Made by a program: the position numbers and the translations under genes | Shown here: positions 21,165 through 34,110 of the stretch, piece after piece | Layout of the letters: every line of letters begins with the position of its first letter | Position numbering within the stretch: position 1 is the stretch's first letter | Source of the DNA: Ulota crispa | Taxonomy: Eukaryota; Streptophyta; Bryopsida; Orthotrichales; Orthotrichaceae | Assembly (NCBI GenBank): GCA_963920765.1 | Contig: OY987244.1 | Span: 24,904,358-24,968,357, forward strand | Length of the DNA: 64,000 nucleotides | Reading direction: 5' to 3' | Notes under the pieces: generated by a model | The model's input: only the letters and a program-made list of their open reading frames with translations | What the model was told of the DNA's origin: nothing | Databases searched by the model: none

Positions 21165-22340
21165 TTATTCATTAAACTGGGGAAAAGCGTACATAGTAAG
21201 ACTTTTGAATAATTTATTTTGAGAGATTTTAGGTGATTTACAGTGAATATTATGATGATTTCTTTAAACCCTAAAGGACCATGGCTTTTATTTTGTTAAT
21301 AGATACTCAAAATTTCCACCTCTATGGCAAAGAATAAACAAGTTTAAAATTTGATCTTTTTGCATATTTGACCATAGGATCCTATACTAGACTACTATAA
21401 AAATGTGCCATACAAAATTCAAGAACTTTGACCACACAAATTGGAAGATATTTGCATTTAAAGTGTAAAAAAACTTTTTTTGCACCTTATCTGACTAGAT
21501 TATTTAACTTTGAACCTTTTAACTTAAATTTTTTGCACCACGTAGTTTGGAATTCTATTTTATTGTGGTGGGAAGTTGAGTTAGGAATCTTGGGAAAATT
21601 AGTAAAACAAAAAAAAATTAATTTTAATTCTTTAAAAAAAACTTTAGGTAGAAGAAGGTATAAAATTGAACAAAAAATTAAATTGCTAATAACCTTGCAA
21701 TGGAATTGAAACGCAATAATCCCAATGGTGAGATTGTTTTAGAAAGCAAACTTCACCTTCTCCAACAAGTTATTTTGAAAAAATGTTAAACTTACATTCA
21801 AAAATGAAGTTTATAAGTTATTTTTTCAAAAAAATGCTTGAATTGTCCAAAAAACAAGATTGTCCATAACTTTCTCATAACTAGTCCAAATGGAATAAAT
21901 CAAAGCTTCAAATGTACAAAAAGATATAATCTATGAGAAAAAAATCAAAAAACTATATCTCAAGTTTTTATAAGAATTTTTTTGCTGCCTAGAGTCCCCA
22001 AATTTGTGCTTGTTTGGGCATAACTTCTGCTCCCTGTCATCAATTGGAATAAAATTTGTATTCTCTAAAAGTTAATGTGTTTTCCTATTTTTTTTAAGTT
22101 TCAAAAAATAAGAACAAAAATTGAGGCGGTAGGTACTTGCCCAAAATCCCATTTGTCCTTTGTAGGGACAATGGTCCTTTAGGAGTTGAGACCTTACATC
22201 AATTATGAAATACCTCATAGGAATTGTCCAAAACACTCACTTTAAATCACCAAATATCCTCACAAATGCAAGATTTGGTATACCCAAAATACTTTTTGGG
22301 AAAGTATTCCCAGTTTAATGAATAACATGTTAAAGGGTTA
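21165..22340. mobile_element. Older MITE split by a TTAA element
   Basis: The outer ends, CATTAAACTGGGGAAAAG near 21167 and GTATTCCCAGTTTAATGAAT near 22305, are inverted and resemble the AACACCATATTTGTTAA family. Between them lies a TTAA-family element at 21264-22189, with left end TTAAACCCTAAAGGACCATG and right end ATGGTCCTTTAGGAGTT. The younger element inserted into the older one. Confidence 0.5.
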
Positions 22341-22754
22341 GCTTATGTTTTTCTCTTAGTTCTCGTAGTGAATAAGTTTGAAAAGTAAGTTTCTCAAAAT
22401 TCTAGGAATTAACAAGTTATAAAATCCAAAATTGATTTGTCTCGTAATTTGCAAAATAAATAAAATTCTTTTTATTTCGATTAAAATTATTTTTACATTT
22501 TGTTGTAGTGTTCATCTTTTACTTTCAAAAGAACCATCTAAAATAAATAGACAAGGATGGTAGTGAGACAAAAGTTAGTTCTAAAATAAAAATGCTTTTG
22601 CTTTATGCATTTAGAATGTTATATAAGCTCATTGATAATTACTTTTTATTATATGAGATTGTTGTTTAGATTGTGACATGATACTTACATGAATTATTAA
22701 ACAGGCATTGAGACACACACCTCAATAATCAAATATTCAATTGACTTTGCTAAA
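22341..22754. other. AT-rich stretch, no feature seen
   Basis: No coding-like frame or repeat end identified. Confidence 0.35.
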
Positions 22755-23109
22755 ATGGACAATGATTTGGTTCATATAGAATATGCTATTGCTTCTAGAG
22801 ATTTGAAAATCGAAGAAAATTCTTCAAACTACTATTCCACATCTAGGTCTAAAACCCGTGTGAAGAGATCAAAGCAAGCTCCTACTTCAAAAAACTTACT
22901 TAGCCACCAAGTTTTAAACTCAATCTGCGGATGTAGATCAATTAATGCCTTTGAAATACTCAATAAGATTGATGCAGGGCCCTACGGAGTGGTCTCACGT
23001 ACATGAAATAGAAAAGCTGGAGAAATTGTCGCTATAGAGGAAGCCAAGATTAAAGGAGAAGATGAGGCTCTCTTTATGTCAATGCAAGATATTGACATTT
23101 TATTATCCC
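22755..23109 (+). pseudogene. CDK11/CDKG-like kinase fragment, broken
   Basis: The frame reads GCRSINAFEILNKIDAGPYG, then VVS-R-T, a TGA stop, and continues in the same frame as NRKAGEIVAIEEAKI and MQDIDILLSL. This follows the start of a CDK11/CDKG (PITSLRE) kinase domain: glycine-rich loop, the VAxKK strand and the helix preceding LLS. The catalytic lysine position reads Glu (VAIEE). Only the N-terminal lobe is present. The reading frame is cut at its last codon by a TTAA element starting at 23110. With a stop, a lost catalytic lysine and truncation it cannot make an active kinase. Confidence 0.75.
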
Positions 23110-23886
23110 TTAACCTCTAAAGGTCTTGCTAAGAAAATTTAGCATACTTCCAGTATGGAACCTTCAACACATTCTCTTAATTTTTAGAAAGTTGGACAAG
23201 TATTCACACAATCCAAATTGGTCATTCTATACCCAACTATAAATCAAAAGTCTAAGGTTAATTTGATTTCAAATTTAAGTAAATTTACAAAATCCCAACC
23301 GTTCAGAATCTCATATTTGTTAATTTGGGTAGCAATTCACAATAAGGATTTTGGACTTTGATGTGATTTTTTCCAAAAAAAAAAAAACCTAATGATTGAT
23401 CACATGAGACCTTGTCTAGCTATACTTGATAGAAAAAAAAATCTTCTCAAATGGGAAAAAATTCCAAAACTTACAATCATTCAAAGTAATTGGATCTAGA
23501 TGGCTCACTACTTTAGAGCTACAAAAAACCTTGCCCAATCAAGAGAAAAAAAAAGTGCCACATCACCAACCTTCTCTCTTATACATGGGAGTGTGGGCTT
23601 CCAACCCACCCCATCCAAAATTTCTCCATCCACAATGCAATGCACAATGCCTAAAAACACACACTGGTAGTTTTAACATTAACACTAGTAAAATCAAATG
23701 TTTGAGTGCAAAATCTAGAGCCTTCAAGGAATAACAAGCCGATCCAAAAAAAATTTGGACTTTTAGCTCCATTTGAACTTGAGTGGCAAACCAAAACTTG
23801 AGCATCTAATGCTTTTTTTTGTCTACTTTTACACCTCCAAGAACCCCATTTAGCTATATTGGGTTCTTTGGTCCTTTAGGGGTTAA
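23110..23886. mobile_element. TTAA-flanked non-autonomous element inserted in the kinase fragment
   Basis: Left end TTAACCTCTAAAGGTCTTGC, right end TTTGGTCCTTTAGGGGTTAA, 777 bp. It is the inverted relative of 90-1053 and shorter by internal deletions. If the element and one TTAA are removed, the kinase frame ...ILLSL runs on into NPSLSKV, roughly what the family has at this position. This supports TTAA as the target site. Confidence 0.7.
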
Positions 23887-24852
23887 CCCATCATTGTCCA
23901 AGGTCCAAAGAGGCTTGGAAGCACTCTTGTTTTTCAAGTGTTGTAAGTCTAAATGTCATTAAAGTATGAAAATCTCAACCATACACTCTTGTTGGGTGCA
24001 TATTGCAAATGATGTGGATCAAACTTGGGGTCATTTGACTACATGGATTGGAAGATTACAATGTTTAAATGTTGAAGAAAGATGCTGAAATTTTCCTAAA
24101 AACACGTTCAGGGTGAAATTTGGTTTTTAAGCCTACTCAAATGAAAAAAAATTAAAGTATAAAGTGATTCAAAATCAGTATACAAACACATTAGTGAAAG
24201 AAAACACCATTCAATTGACTTGATGCGTATACAAAATTGTTTTGAAATGTCAAAAAACAGTGAAAAAAGTAGCAAAAAATCACATCTATGGCAAAACCTC
24301 CATCTACTAAAATGCTTCTCATTCACTCATAACTTCTTGGATTGATATGAAATTTTAAACACACTAACTAGACTTGTATGCGCAACTCCTCCGATAAAGA
24401 TTATTGAAAAAAAAGTTTGTATGAAGAAGTTATAACCCACCAAAGATCATTGTAATGCAAAAATTTGTGGATTTTGAATTTTGAGTTGCTCCCAAACATC
24501 CAAAGCAACTTGGATTGGCTTTCAAAAACTCAATATGTCTTAGATTGATTGTAAAGTTCTACCATAGAAATTGGACTAGCATACACAAATTTTCCAACAA
24601 ATTTTACTAAATCTAGATTATAAATGCAAAAATTATAGCAATTTAAGTTGGAGTGCTAGACTGCCAAGGGACACTTTCCATCCCCTTTGGTAATGAGGGG
24701 TTAAGGCCCATTCTCACTTGCTCTTATCAATTATCAAATATTGGCTCTAGAAGTGCCTTTTTTTTTTTGTGTGTTGTACCCACTGGCCTCTATTACTTGG
24801 CACCGAGCCTAGGTGGCAGCCTTGTTAGTAGGAATGTAACAATGGATATTAG
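23887..24852. other. AT-rich stretch after the kinase fragment
   Basis: The first few codons may continue the kinase fragment (NPSLSKVQ); after that the resemblance is lost. Near 24660-24704 there is a GGGGTTAA word that could be a worn TTAA-family end. Otherwise nothing is recognisable. Confidence 0.3.
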
Positions 24853-25047
24853 AGAGAGCAGGAGATAAGATTCCGTGCTTTTCATGATTACCTGTCAGAT
24901 TTACGTAACATTGAAGTCTTCTCAGAACAAAGATTTGAGAAATTGTTAGGAGCTAAAGAGTGCATTATAGTAATGCCAGCTATTGAGGTGGTTTACAAAA
25001 CAATGGTTATGCAAAAAAGCTTAATTATTGATTCATGTGGGAAATGA
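24853..25047 (+). pseudogene. Coding-like fragment of unknown family
   Basis: A frame without a clear start codon reads FHDYLSDLRNIEVFSEQRFE, then KLLGAKECIIVMPAIEVVYK and ends SLIIDSCGK-stop. Residue composition and the absence of stops over 64 codons look like a real exon piece rather than random AT-rich DNA. I do not recognise the family. It lies 1.7 kb from the kinase fragment, and no link between them can be shown. Confidence 0.4.
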
Positions 25048-26528
25048 CCATTTTAAACGCCCTCCAGTACTTTAAGAACCTTGATTTTTGGTTACCACAA
25101 TTGTTGTATCTTCTTTTTCAACTACAATGATCACTTCTAACTTTTAAAATATGTTTTAGTGGTACTAGAAGAAAAATGAGTCCCAAAAAATTACTCAACA
25201 GTTCACAACAAGTGCAAATGTCTTAAACAACTTTACAATGACTCAATTATAGTCATTTAGGACATTTACAATTGTTGTGAATCAATCATTTAAGATATGT
25301 TTTCCTTCTAGTGTGGTTTTTTCTTTTTTTCTTGTTAAGGCAAATTTGGAAATAAATGGCAGCCCATCCATTGTTTTAAAAAGAGTTTGTTATTTAACCT
25401 TCTCTATAAATTTTATTGTGCTTCTTTATAATTGAAGCTTTGTTGAAGCTCCAACCTTGATTTTTCATCCTAGAGCAACACATGCCTAAACCAATGTTCA
25501 AGAACTTACATGAAGACTTGATCTTGATATTTGCTTGATATTTGCTAATTTGTGTTTGCTAGAGCTGGATCTAAATGACCACATATCAAAAATATAGAAA
25601 TTATATTGTGGTGCTAGTATTGATTCAAAAAAAAAATTATAAAATTTATAAAATCCCCATGCATCATATAGTTGTTGATTGGAAATTGTGAAAGAAGAAG
25701 TAAGGTAGGACCAGCTATTCTCAAGTAGGTTTTAAATCCGACCATGTGTACCTGGATTGCCCATTTCAATTTTGAAATGAGCAATCCAAATACATAGGGT
25801 TGGATTTCTTAAACTCCCGAAAATGGATGGTCCTACTTTAGAATGGTTAGTGTTGGCATGTAAAGTATTGAACTTGCTATAGTATTGATATACATCTTGA
25901 GAGGTTTGTTTGGCTACATATTGCATGCAAGGAGGCAAGAGAAGTTGCCTTGTATCATAAGTGCTTGTTTAATCCTTGTGCATCAAGTTGGTCATTGTGG
26001 TTGTCTTCTCTTGTAGTCATACAATGGTGCGGCAATGGGGCCCCCACAATTTAATGTTGTTTTTAAAATTGCGAAAGTCAATAGTGAATGCCGCCCTCAT
26101 GAAAATTGCAAAAAGGAAAGTATGGGACCTAATTAGCTAACACTATGTTTGTGAATCTTTCTATAGCTTGAGTTACCTAAAATTTTGAGTGTCTTTGATG
26201 AGGTTGTTTTTTGCCTTCAATGACAGACCATGTATATATGATCACTTCTAGATGCAAATTAGATGGAAAAAGGCTTTTTCTCATCCTACAAAACATTTTT
26301 TTACAATGCATTAGACAAAACCCGTCCGCTTGGGCGTTTACGGGGTTAACCTTATTGGTCAAGAAATACTTGTTTCTTGGAAATGAATGCTTTGACTATC
26401 TAAGCACATCATTTTGACTGAATGGCCAACATTTGGAACTATGTACTGACTTTTGATTAAGCTACCATAAGATCATACAACTTACATAAGTTGTTTTCAA
26501 ACTAGATTGGAATAGTACATCAAAAGAA
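25048..26528. other. AT-rich stretch, no feature seen
   Basis: There is a small imperfect inverted pair around 25730-25810 (GGATTGCCCATTTCAATTTT and its near complement). No genes recognised. Confidence 0.35.
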
Positions 26529-26939
26529 GGGGAATTGATATGCACACCACACCTTCTTGACTATCCCACCACACTCTGGGGTAAATATCAGATTTCTACC
26601 ATCAAAAATCTAAATTTGAGAATTTGGAATTCATGCTTGGACTTAGAGACTTGGATTTTGTCTAGAACTATAAAAAAATATTGTAATTGTACAACACCCA
26701 ATGAAAAAGCTTAGCTTGGGGGAAAAACATTACTTTTACTTTTGTTTATAAAAAGATAAGTATTTTCATTGGATATTGTTAATTTAGAAATTTTTTGAAA
26801 GTCTAGATAAAATCACAATCTTTGAGTCCAAATTTGAATTCCAAATTCTCAAATTCAACCTTTTAATAGCAAAAATTTAAAATTTACCCCTGGGTGTGGT
26901 GAGATAGTCAAGAAGGTGTGGTACACATATCAATTCCCC
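26529..26939. mobile_element. Foldback MITE, GGGAATTGATATG family, copy 1
   Basis: Left end GGGGAATTGATATGCACACC, right end GGTGTGGTACACATATCAATTCCCC (longer match shortened here to the pair of outer words). The arms of about 175 bp are imperfectly complementary along their whole length, with a loop near 26715-26745. A second member ends at 49732. Confidence 0.75.
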
Positions 26940-27679
26940 AAAAAAACATGGTGTTTGAAATCACAGAACAAGTGGTTTGGCTTTGTAAATGCAACAACTA
27001 CCACACAAGAATTGCTGTTAACAAAGTTTTCCTACACCGGTGGAGAATTGAAGATGGGCTTCCAACTGTACGGCTCATAGTAATTTCATCAAAAGTGTAG
27101 TGTAGGCTTCAAGGCATCTCCACTGGTGCAGACTTGCTCATAGTTTTTCATTTGGTTTGGCAAGGCCTGAAGGCTCTCAATCTCCACCCGTGCTCTTTGA
27201 AAAGGTGGCCTAACACTCCAAGACACTCCATAAATAAGCAATTGATCACTTATCTAAAGAAGTAAAGGATGAAACTCACTAAACTTAAGGTGAATAGTGT
27301 ATGAATAGTGACTTGGAGAGTGGCTTGCTAGACTCGCCAAATAAGAGAGTTTGAGAGGATCTTGAGAGGGGCCTAATTACTTTTCATCCATTTTGAGCGA
27401 GCTCGAGCCACCGATGGAGATGACCTCACAAATTCAAGTTGAAATAGTAACTTTATTGAATGTTCTGTATAATAGGGTTTATGTATAATCATAGAGCTGC
27501 ATGCATAAGGAGAATGAACGTATACTGTATTCTGGATACGTATAGATATTTCAGCCTCATTGAATGGTCAGCTGAAGGGCATACTTACTCACACTTCAAT
27601 AACTACATTTTCATCAAAATTTCAATTCCAAGGGACCCAACCCCTCTTTATTTGAGCCCAGTATGTACACTAAATATTG
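26940..27679. other. Intergenic stretch, no feature seen
   Basis: Composition is slightly less AT-rich around 27040-27430, but no coding frame of recognisable type is present. Confidence 0.35.
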
Positions 27680-27965
27680 CATTTAAGTTGCCCCACACTA
27701 ATTTCTTGACATTTTACAATATAAATGTTTATTAGTATTATTGTAATTTTAATCATTATTTATTCCAACAAACAACTTTGAAAGGGTCAAGTAACAATAA
27801 TGAAGATGTAGAAAAACAAATCATCTACAATTCAATTATAAAAAATGTGAAATTCTAATATTTAAAGAGTTGCATGTACCTCTAAGTGGTCAAATAATGA
27901 ATCTTGAAGTGATTTTTAAAAGTAAGGCAACCTAATTGTTTAAACAACCTAAATGCAATATTTTG
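27680..27965. repeat. Dispersed repeat, partner at 13860-14180
   Basis: TAAGTTGCCCCACACTAATT at the left and AAACAACCTAAATGCAATAT at the right parallel the other copy. The interior is about the same length and colinear. Confidence 0.55.
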
Positions 27966-29246
27966 TGTAGTTAATTATCTAATTAAAAACTATTTGGTGC
28001 AATTAGTTTCAAAAGAATTTATTTGAATTTAGTTAAAGCTGTTGAGCACAAGGGTTTGTTAAAACGGATAAAGGCATTCATGCATGCACGTTCATCCATG
28101 AAATTGGCTATTATTAAGAACTTTCTTTGAGAAGGATTTGAAAATTTTTTGAACGTTTTCACCCAACCCTTTTTGGATGAAAGGTGACTAGGGTCAATAT
28201 TAGGTAACATTTTTACCAAATTTTGTTATCTTGATAATTGGGATGGAGACAAGAAATTCTGTTGCTACCTGGACTTTGCTCCCTATAGCACTAGCTTGTG
28301 TTTCAAGCAAAGTACCTACTCAAACTTATGAAGTTAGCTTCCCTCCATGCAAAATCTCATGTCTTGTTGTTCATAGTAAAAAGAGAAGAGTAAATGCAAC
28401 GTTGTAGTATAGATTTGAGTTTCACACTCACAAAGGCTACTTTTCAAACAATTTTAACATTGAAAAGACTCTTTGCGGCTAGTAAATACAAGATTTTTTT
28501 TTGTATTTAGAATGGATCCACACCTTGATTATATTTGAGATAAAAAAGGTTGGGTTATAGATCAATGCAATTCTTCTGAGCTATTTGAGATCCCAAATTA
28601 AAACATATTGTTGGTCACAAATGCAAATTGTATGATAACACATCTACTATCCACATGGGACGTTTAATCCCTAAGCACTCAAACCATTTTCACCAAGAAT
28701 AGGGTTTAGGAAGACTCATAACTTCAATGCATTGCATCTCAATCATTTGGATGATCCGCAAAAAGTGACTATTGAAAACAATGGCACACCTACTTAGAAA
28801 CTAGGTTGCAAAGTTTGGACGCAATTCATTCCAATAGATGAGAGAATACAACATTTGATCAAACAACACATGATGGCAAAAACTCATTTTTAGCAACTAG
28901 TTTTGTTTCTTAATTTCTACAAAATTCTAAAGTCCTCTATGTGATGGGCTTGGTGCCCAGAGTTATGTTCTCTCGGTGGAACCTTTGATCTTCTCATGAA
29001 ACCTTATGGAACCTTGTAGAACCTTGTGGAACCTCTCCAAAGTTGGAACCTTTCTAAAGTTGGAAGTAGCTATTAGTTGGAAGTATTCTAAAGTTGGAAG
29101 TGGAGTCTCTTAGGATATTTATCCAAAGCTGAACTCTAGCTCCTTATTGAATTCTGCTGTTTTTTTAGCATCAATGCTCATAGAGCTAGCCCACCACATT
29201 AGAATTTGACCGCAAACAATCAACTTACAATTTTCAAGTATTAGCG
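27966..29246. other. Leader region upstream of the gypsy remnant
   Basis: 28960-29110 has repeated GTTGGAA and GGAACCTT words, reminiscent of the repeat-rich part of the solo LTR at 48570-49019. It may be the remains of the 5' LTR, but I could not define TG...CA ends or a primer-binding site. Confidence 0.3.
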
Positions 29247-32200
29247 ATGGACAAACAACGACAAGCTGTGCTGACTTTGGCTCAGATGGCTTCTCAGCAA
29301 TCAGCCAACGATGGTTCTCAGGAGCATGTTGAAGTGGAGCTACGGAGGCACCTTCAACAACAAGGTCTCATAGACAAACAAGTAGCGGCTACACTTCAAG
29401 CAGTAGCGTTGGAAATATCAAGTGTCGGTCACAAAGTAAAGCCAAGCGTCAATCTTCCGCATGCAAAGGTGGGCGGTCCCAGCCACAAACTGGATCCCCA
29501 AAATGAGTGGGTCAAGAGGATCATCAATGAAACATCCTGGGAGGTACGGCAACTCTAGATGGAGTTGAAAATCAAACGACTAAAAGGAGAGCTCTTAGCT
29601 ATGTGGCGGCACCACGCAGCGACGATAGCAACGCCATTGGCACCGACACCTCATAGCGCTCGGCGGCTGCGATTCCTTGATCCCGAGAGGTTTGAAGGAA
29701 ATTGAGTGACGTACCCTCTCTTTCACCGGCAAATGGAGGAGAAGATGGAATATAATGCAGACTTCTACACAACGGAGAGGTTGTGGGTGGATATGTTTTT
29801 TCCTATCTTGCAGAAAAAACAGCACTGGTTACTCAACATTGACTTAATATGGAGTTTGCGGTGACAGCGGAGAGACTCTAGGAATTCTTGAACGCACAGT
29901 CTAAAGATCTCCATCAGCGCAAACGAGCACTCAACAAATTGCAGGGTATGAAGCAAGGGCGGTGTTCCGTAAGGGACTTCTACTCTGATTTCAATAAACA
30001 AGTTTTGATAGTAGGGGCGAAACTTGGTGGTGCTATAAAGAAGGCAATGTTCACACGTGGCTTGCATGCTGACCTTCAAAAATCCATAGTATTCGTTCCC
30101 CAGGATTTGTCAATTGAAAGGTTCATGAACAGAGTGGTCCGTGTGTCTGATGCTCATTTTTGCGTTGGGCTTTAAGTCGCAAGAAATGGGCATGTTGGCA
30201 TCATCACTACACCAGTTGCATCAATTGCTGGGGACTCAATGGAGTGGGAGCCCACAAAAATGAGTGCAGCAACCACCACCGGCGGCCACGCAAAACAAGC
30301 AAAATGGATGAGCAATTGGAAGTTGAAAAGAAAAAACGGGAGAAATGCTGCTTGCAATGCAACGCCGCAGGGCATTTTATTGGCGCATGTTCTTATCTTG
30401 CAGCACAACCTGACCCTAAGGAGCAATTCTCTATCAGCCAAGCCCAGATCAGTCATGTAGGAGAGGAAACATTTGCCACGTTGGAGGTCAAAGAAGAGGC
30501 ATACTCGGGGTTGGAAAACGAGTAGCTTCCGCCCAAAGCCGCGGACAGAAGCATAATTTGGGTTTAGTAAAGCCAGTGGAATGGGTAGGCTTTCAAGGGG
30601 AGTACATGAACACAGCACTTGTATCTATACATGCTACAATCAATCAAACAAATGTTGCAAATACAGTGATAAAAAGCGGATGTTTCTGTTATGTTCTTAT
30701 TAATTGCCACTTTGCAAAACAAACTAAACTCAAGTGCTTCCCTATTTGGCCTTGATCTATCCATGGAATTGATGGGTGCAATATGTTAACACAACATGTT
30801 GCAAAATTTCATATTGATATTCAAGGACACAAGGAGTTTGGCTTTGCATACGTTTTTGGAAATAGTATGGGACATGACCTAATTTTGGGAAGAGGATGGA
30901 TGAACAAGAATAATGTCACAATTGCACCTACTAAAAAGTCTTTGTTTATCCATAGCTTTGGTGTACAAATTTGGAGTCAGGAAGGGCAAGCACCTGGTTG
31001 CAAATCTTCATCTCCAAACAAATCTGGCAGCTTGAGATTGTCCTTACGGGAGATCACTGCAAAAACTTATCTCTGATATGCTCAAGCAAGTAAGACTGGT
31101 GTAGTGAAAAATTTTGCAGCTTCATTGGCAGATATTGACCAAGCCTTGGCCCCAAAAAAATTGATTGATCCTAAAACCCAGCTCTCATAATACTGTTGGC
31201 AGCACCTAGATTTCTTCAATTACTCACGGGCTGGTCAGCTCCCACCATTACGTGGACCTAGCATTGATCACAAAATCAAGCTGGAAAGAAAGGATGGCAA
31301 GGAGATAGACCCACCTTAGGGTCCCTTATACAGCATGTCGTGCGGTGAATTGCTTGTATTTCGAAGGGAACTCACTTCATTATTAGACAAAGGTTTCATT
31401 TGCATGAGTCATTCTTTGGCAATAGCATTTGTGTTGTTTGCAAAGAAGCCAAGAGGAGGGTTGAGGTTTTGCATTGATTACCGTGCATTGAATAAATCAC
31501 TAGGAAGGACCGCTATCCCTTGCCATTGCTTCGTGAAATCCTGACACAAATTGGCAATGCTTAATCGTTCACAAAATTGGATGTCAGAAGTGCTTTCCAT
31601 AAGATTAGGATAGCATCTAGAGATGAGTGGAAGACAGCTTTATGAACGCAATTTGGACTCTGTGAATGGCTTGTGACTCCATTTGGCATGGCCAATTCTC
31701 CAAGTACCTTCCAGAGGTATATTAATTGGACTTTGTAAGAGTACTTGGATGCATAATATTCTACCTATCTTGATGATGTACTGATTTACTCTTCAAGATC
31801 CCTACATGATCACCGTAGGAAAGTATGTATGGTATTGCGTAAATTTCAAGATGTAGAATTATATTTGAACATAAAAAAATGTGATTTTGAGGTCAAAACA
31901 ACCAAGTATCTTGGATTCATTGTTAAGGCTGGTAAAGGCATGCGGATGGACCCAGACAAGGTTAAAGCAATCTAGGATTGGCAAGCTCCCATTACAATAA
32001 AAGAAATTTAAAGTTTTCTAGGATTTGCAAATTTCTATCGGCAATTCATATGCAACTTTTCTAACATCGTTGCTCCCCTTACCTACCTCACCGGGAATGT
32101 TACTTGGCGATGGACCATAACCAAGCAAAGAGCTTTTGAGAATCTGAAGAGGATGTTCATCACCGAGCCTCTATTGGCCAATTTTGACTCGGACCGTGAA

Positions 32201-32260
32201 ACGATAACAGAGACCGATTCTTCTGGATACGCAATTGGAAGAGTACTCTCACAATACTAG
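29247..32260 (+). pseudogene. Decayed Ty3/gypsy gag-pol polyprotein
   Basis: Pieces in order: a gag N-terminus at 29247-29558 (MDKQRQAVLTLAQMASQQSA); a capsid-like piece around 29888-30175; a CCHC zinc knuckle at about 30345-30390 (CLQCNAAGHFIGAC); a protease region at 30600-30970 ending HDLILGRGWM; and reverse transcriptase at 31335-32150 with GGLRFCIDYRALN, MANSPSTFQRY and the catalytic YLDDVLIYS; then the start of RNase H at about 32205 (ETDSSGYAIGRVLSQ). The protease active-site motif reads IKSGC where IDSGC is expected, so the catalytic Asp is lost. Many stops and frameshifts interrupt every domain. The element ends abruptly at 32260, without integrase or 3' LTR. Confidence 0.85.
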
Positions 32261-32890
32261 CTAACATATCTAGTACAAATATCAAGTTTTAGAAAAATAT
32301 ACATTTTTGGACACCTTGTAACCGTAAGATCTTGCAGTATTCTAGTTTTAGGAGATTTTAAAAAGTTCAAAAACTTCCGCCATGTAGATTGCAAGATGTT
32401 TGAGTTTGAATTGACAAAAAATCTTTTTTTGTCCTTGCAAAAACTCGGGCAGCACTTCACAAGGTCACATTTGTAAGAGTGTTTTTCCAAAATGGTTGTA
32501 ACTCTTTGGGTTCATTCTTCAAGGCAAGTTGGATACATGCTTGAAAATTTCCAAATCATTTGGAATTGAATAGCACATGGGAAAAAGTAGTAAATGAAAA
32601 GAAGTAGAGAATGATTCAAAACAATAAACTGTTAAGAATCTAGTTATGGAAATGAAAAATGCCAATCCCAACTGTTGAAATGTTGTAATAAACAAGCTAT
32701 ATCCTTTGGTTTTATTTTTTTATCCAAAATAATGAGGATTGAATAAAATTAAGGACTTCAAGTTTTATTTTAGAGTAGAGAATGCATAAATTCTTGCAAA
32801 CAAAAACTTGGCACAATTTTCATTTCATTGACCAAATGGAATGATTCAAAGCATTTAGCATACATGTAAGTCTAGCCCTTAAATTTTTCA
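32261..32890. mobile_element. Partial TTAA-family element joined to the gypsy remnant
   Basis: The sequence from 32261 matches the interior of 15158-16288 from about 15410 onward, including AACCGTAAGATCTTGCAGTA and AAATGGTTGTAACTCTTTGG. Neither terminal repeat is present, so this is a deletion junction rather than a clean insertion. Confidence 0.55.
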
Positions 32891-34110
32891 GCAACCCAAA
32901 ACAAGTTGATTAATTTTTAGGACGGCCATTTATGGACTTAAGAATGTGAAGAGTCACTTGAACTTTGGCTCATTTGAAAGAGAAACAAGTTAACTACAAT
33001 ATGTAGGGGTGTTTTCAAATTTTGAAGGAGAGTCACCAATAAATTTACATAAGTTATCAAACCATGGGTGGTCTTGGAGTTGTAGTGTTAAATTTTGGCC
33101 CTAGATTTGTGAAAGTCTTCTTTTTGACTCACAATTTTTGAAATTTAAAGGTGAAGTGGTCACTATTGCAAGACCATTTTCTCACTCATTTTTTATCCTA
33201 AAAATATAAGACTTGTTTTTGTGAGTGTGGAACTTGATCACCTTAAGAACAAGCATAAGATGTCAACTTTTTAAAATGTTATGTGTCCAAAAGAGCCAAT
33301 CAAAGCACAATTTCAACTACTCCAAAAAATTGGTTTCCTTGTCCTTCACATTTTTGTTACAACCTTCCAATCTAACCATTGGATTGCAACTAAACTTTGT
33401 AGAAATGATAAGGACTTGGCTCTCTACAAGATCTTATGGTTAATTTTGGCCTAAAAATGACCCATTGTTCTTTAAGCTTCACCCTTTCATAACTTACAAA
33501 AATGAGGTCCAAAACACCTTCAAAATGGCTGAAAATTTTAGGGGTCAATGTAATTTGCCATATCAATTGCATTATAAAAAACCTTCATGTATCATTAAGG
33601 ATAAATTAAAGGTATTCAATTACCTATTAATATATGCGTGTTGATAATAAAAATTGCAAAGGTGTTTGAGACATTTCATTTAAAATGAAAATCACTCACT
33701 ATCACTTTTGGCCCTATAGGTCTATATCTCCATCATCTCTTTATATTGACAATACATTATAGAACTTAAGTATAACAATGAGAGTTGTAAGTAGGAAAGA
33801 AGGGTTTTTTTTCCTTTCTAATTGAATGATGCATTTTTCATTGTTTGATATCATGATAAGGCCATTGTTTCATGAATAGCAAAATCGTGTGATACCATTG
33901 CTACAAAATGGGTGAATCACAAAGAAAGTAGCCAAATGGTTTGCTATTAGTCAATTTAGTGTTGAGAAAGTCTGAAAAAAATCTTCTTGATGCTAAACTA
34001 CATATATGAGGAAAAACAAGTGTAATTTTAGACCACTTGAGAAGGGCATATGTGATACTAGTGACAAAGAAATGATTTTTTACTACTTCAAACGCTTGCA
34101 AATTGATATA
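32891..34110. other. AT-rich stretch, no feature seen
   Basis: No coding-like frame or repeat end found. Confidence 0.35.

Noticed and set aside
23887..24704. A further TTAA element directly abutting the one in the kinase fragment
   Set aside because: The left end reads TTAACCCATCATTG, which is better explained as continuing kinase sequence, and the right end is too weak.
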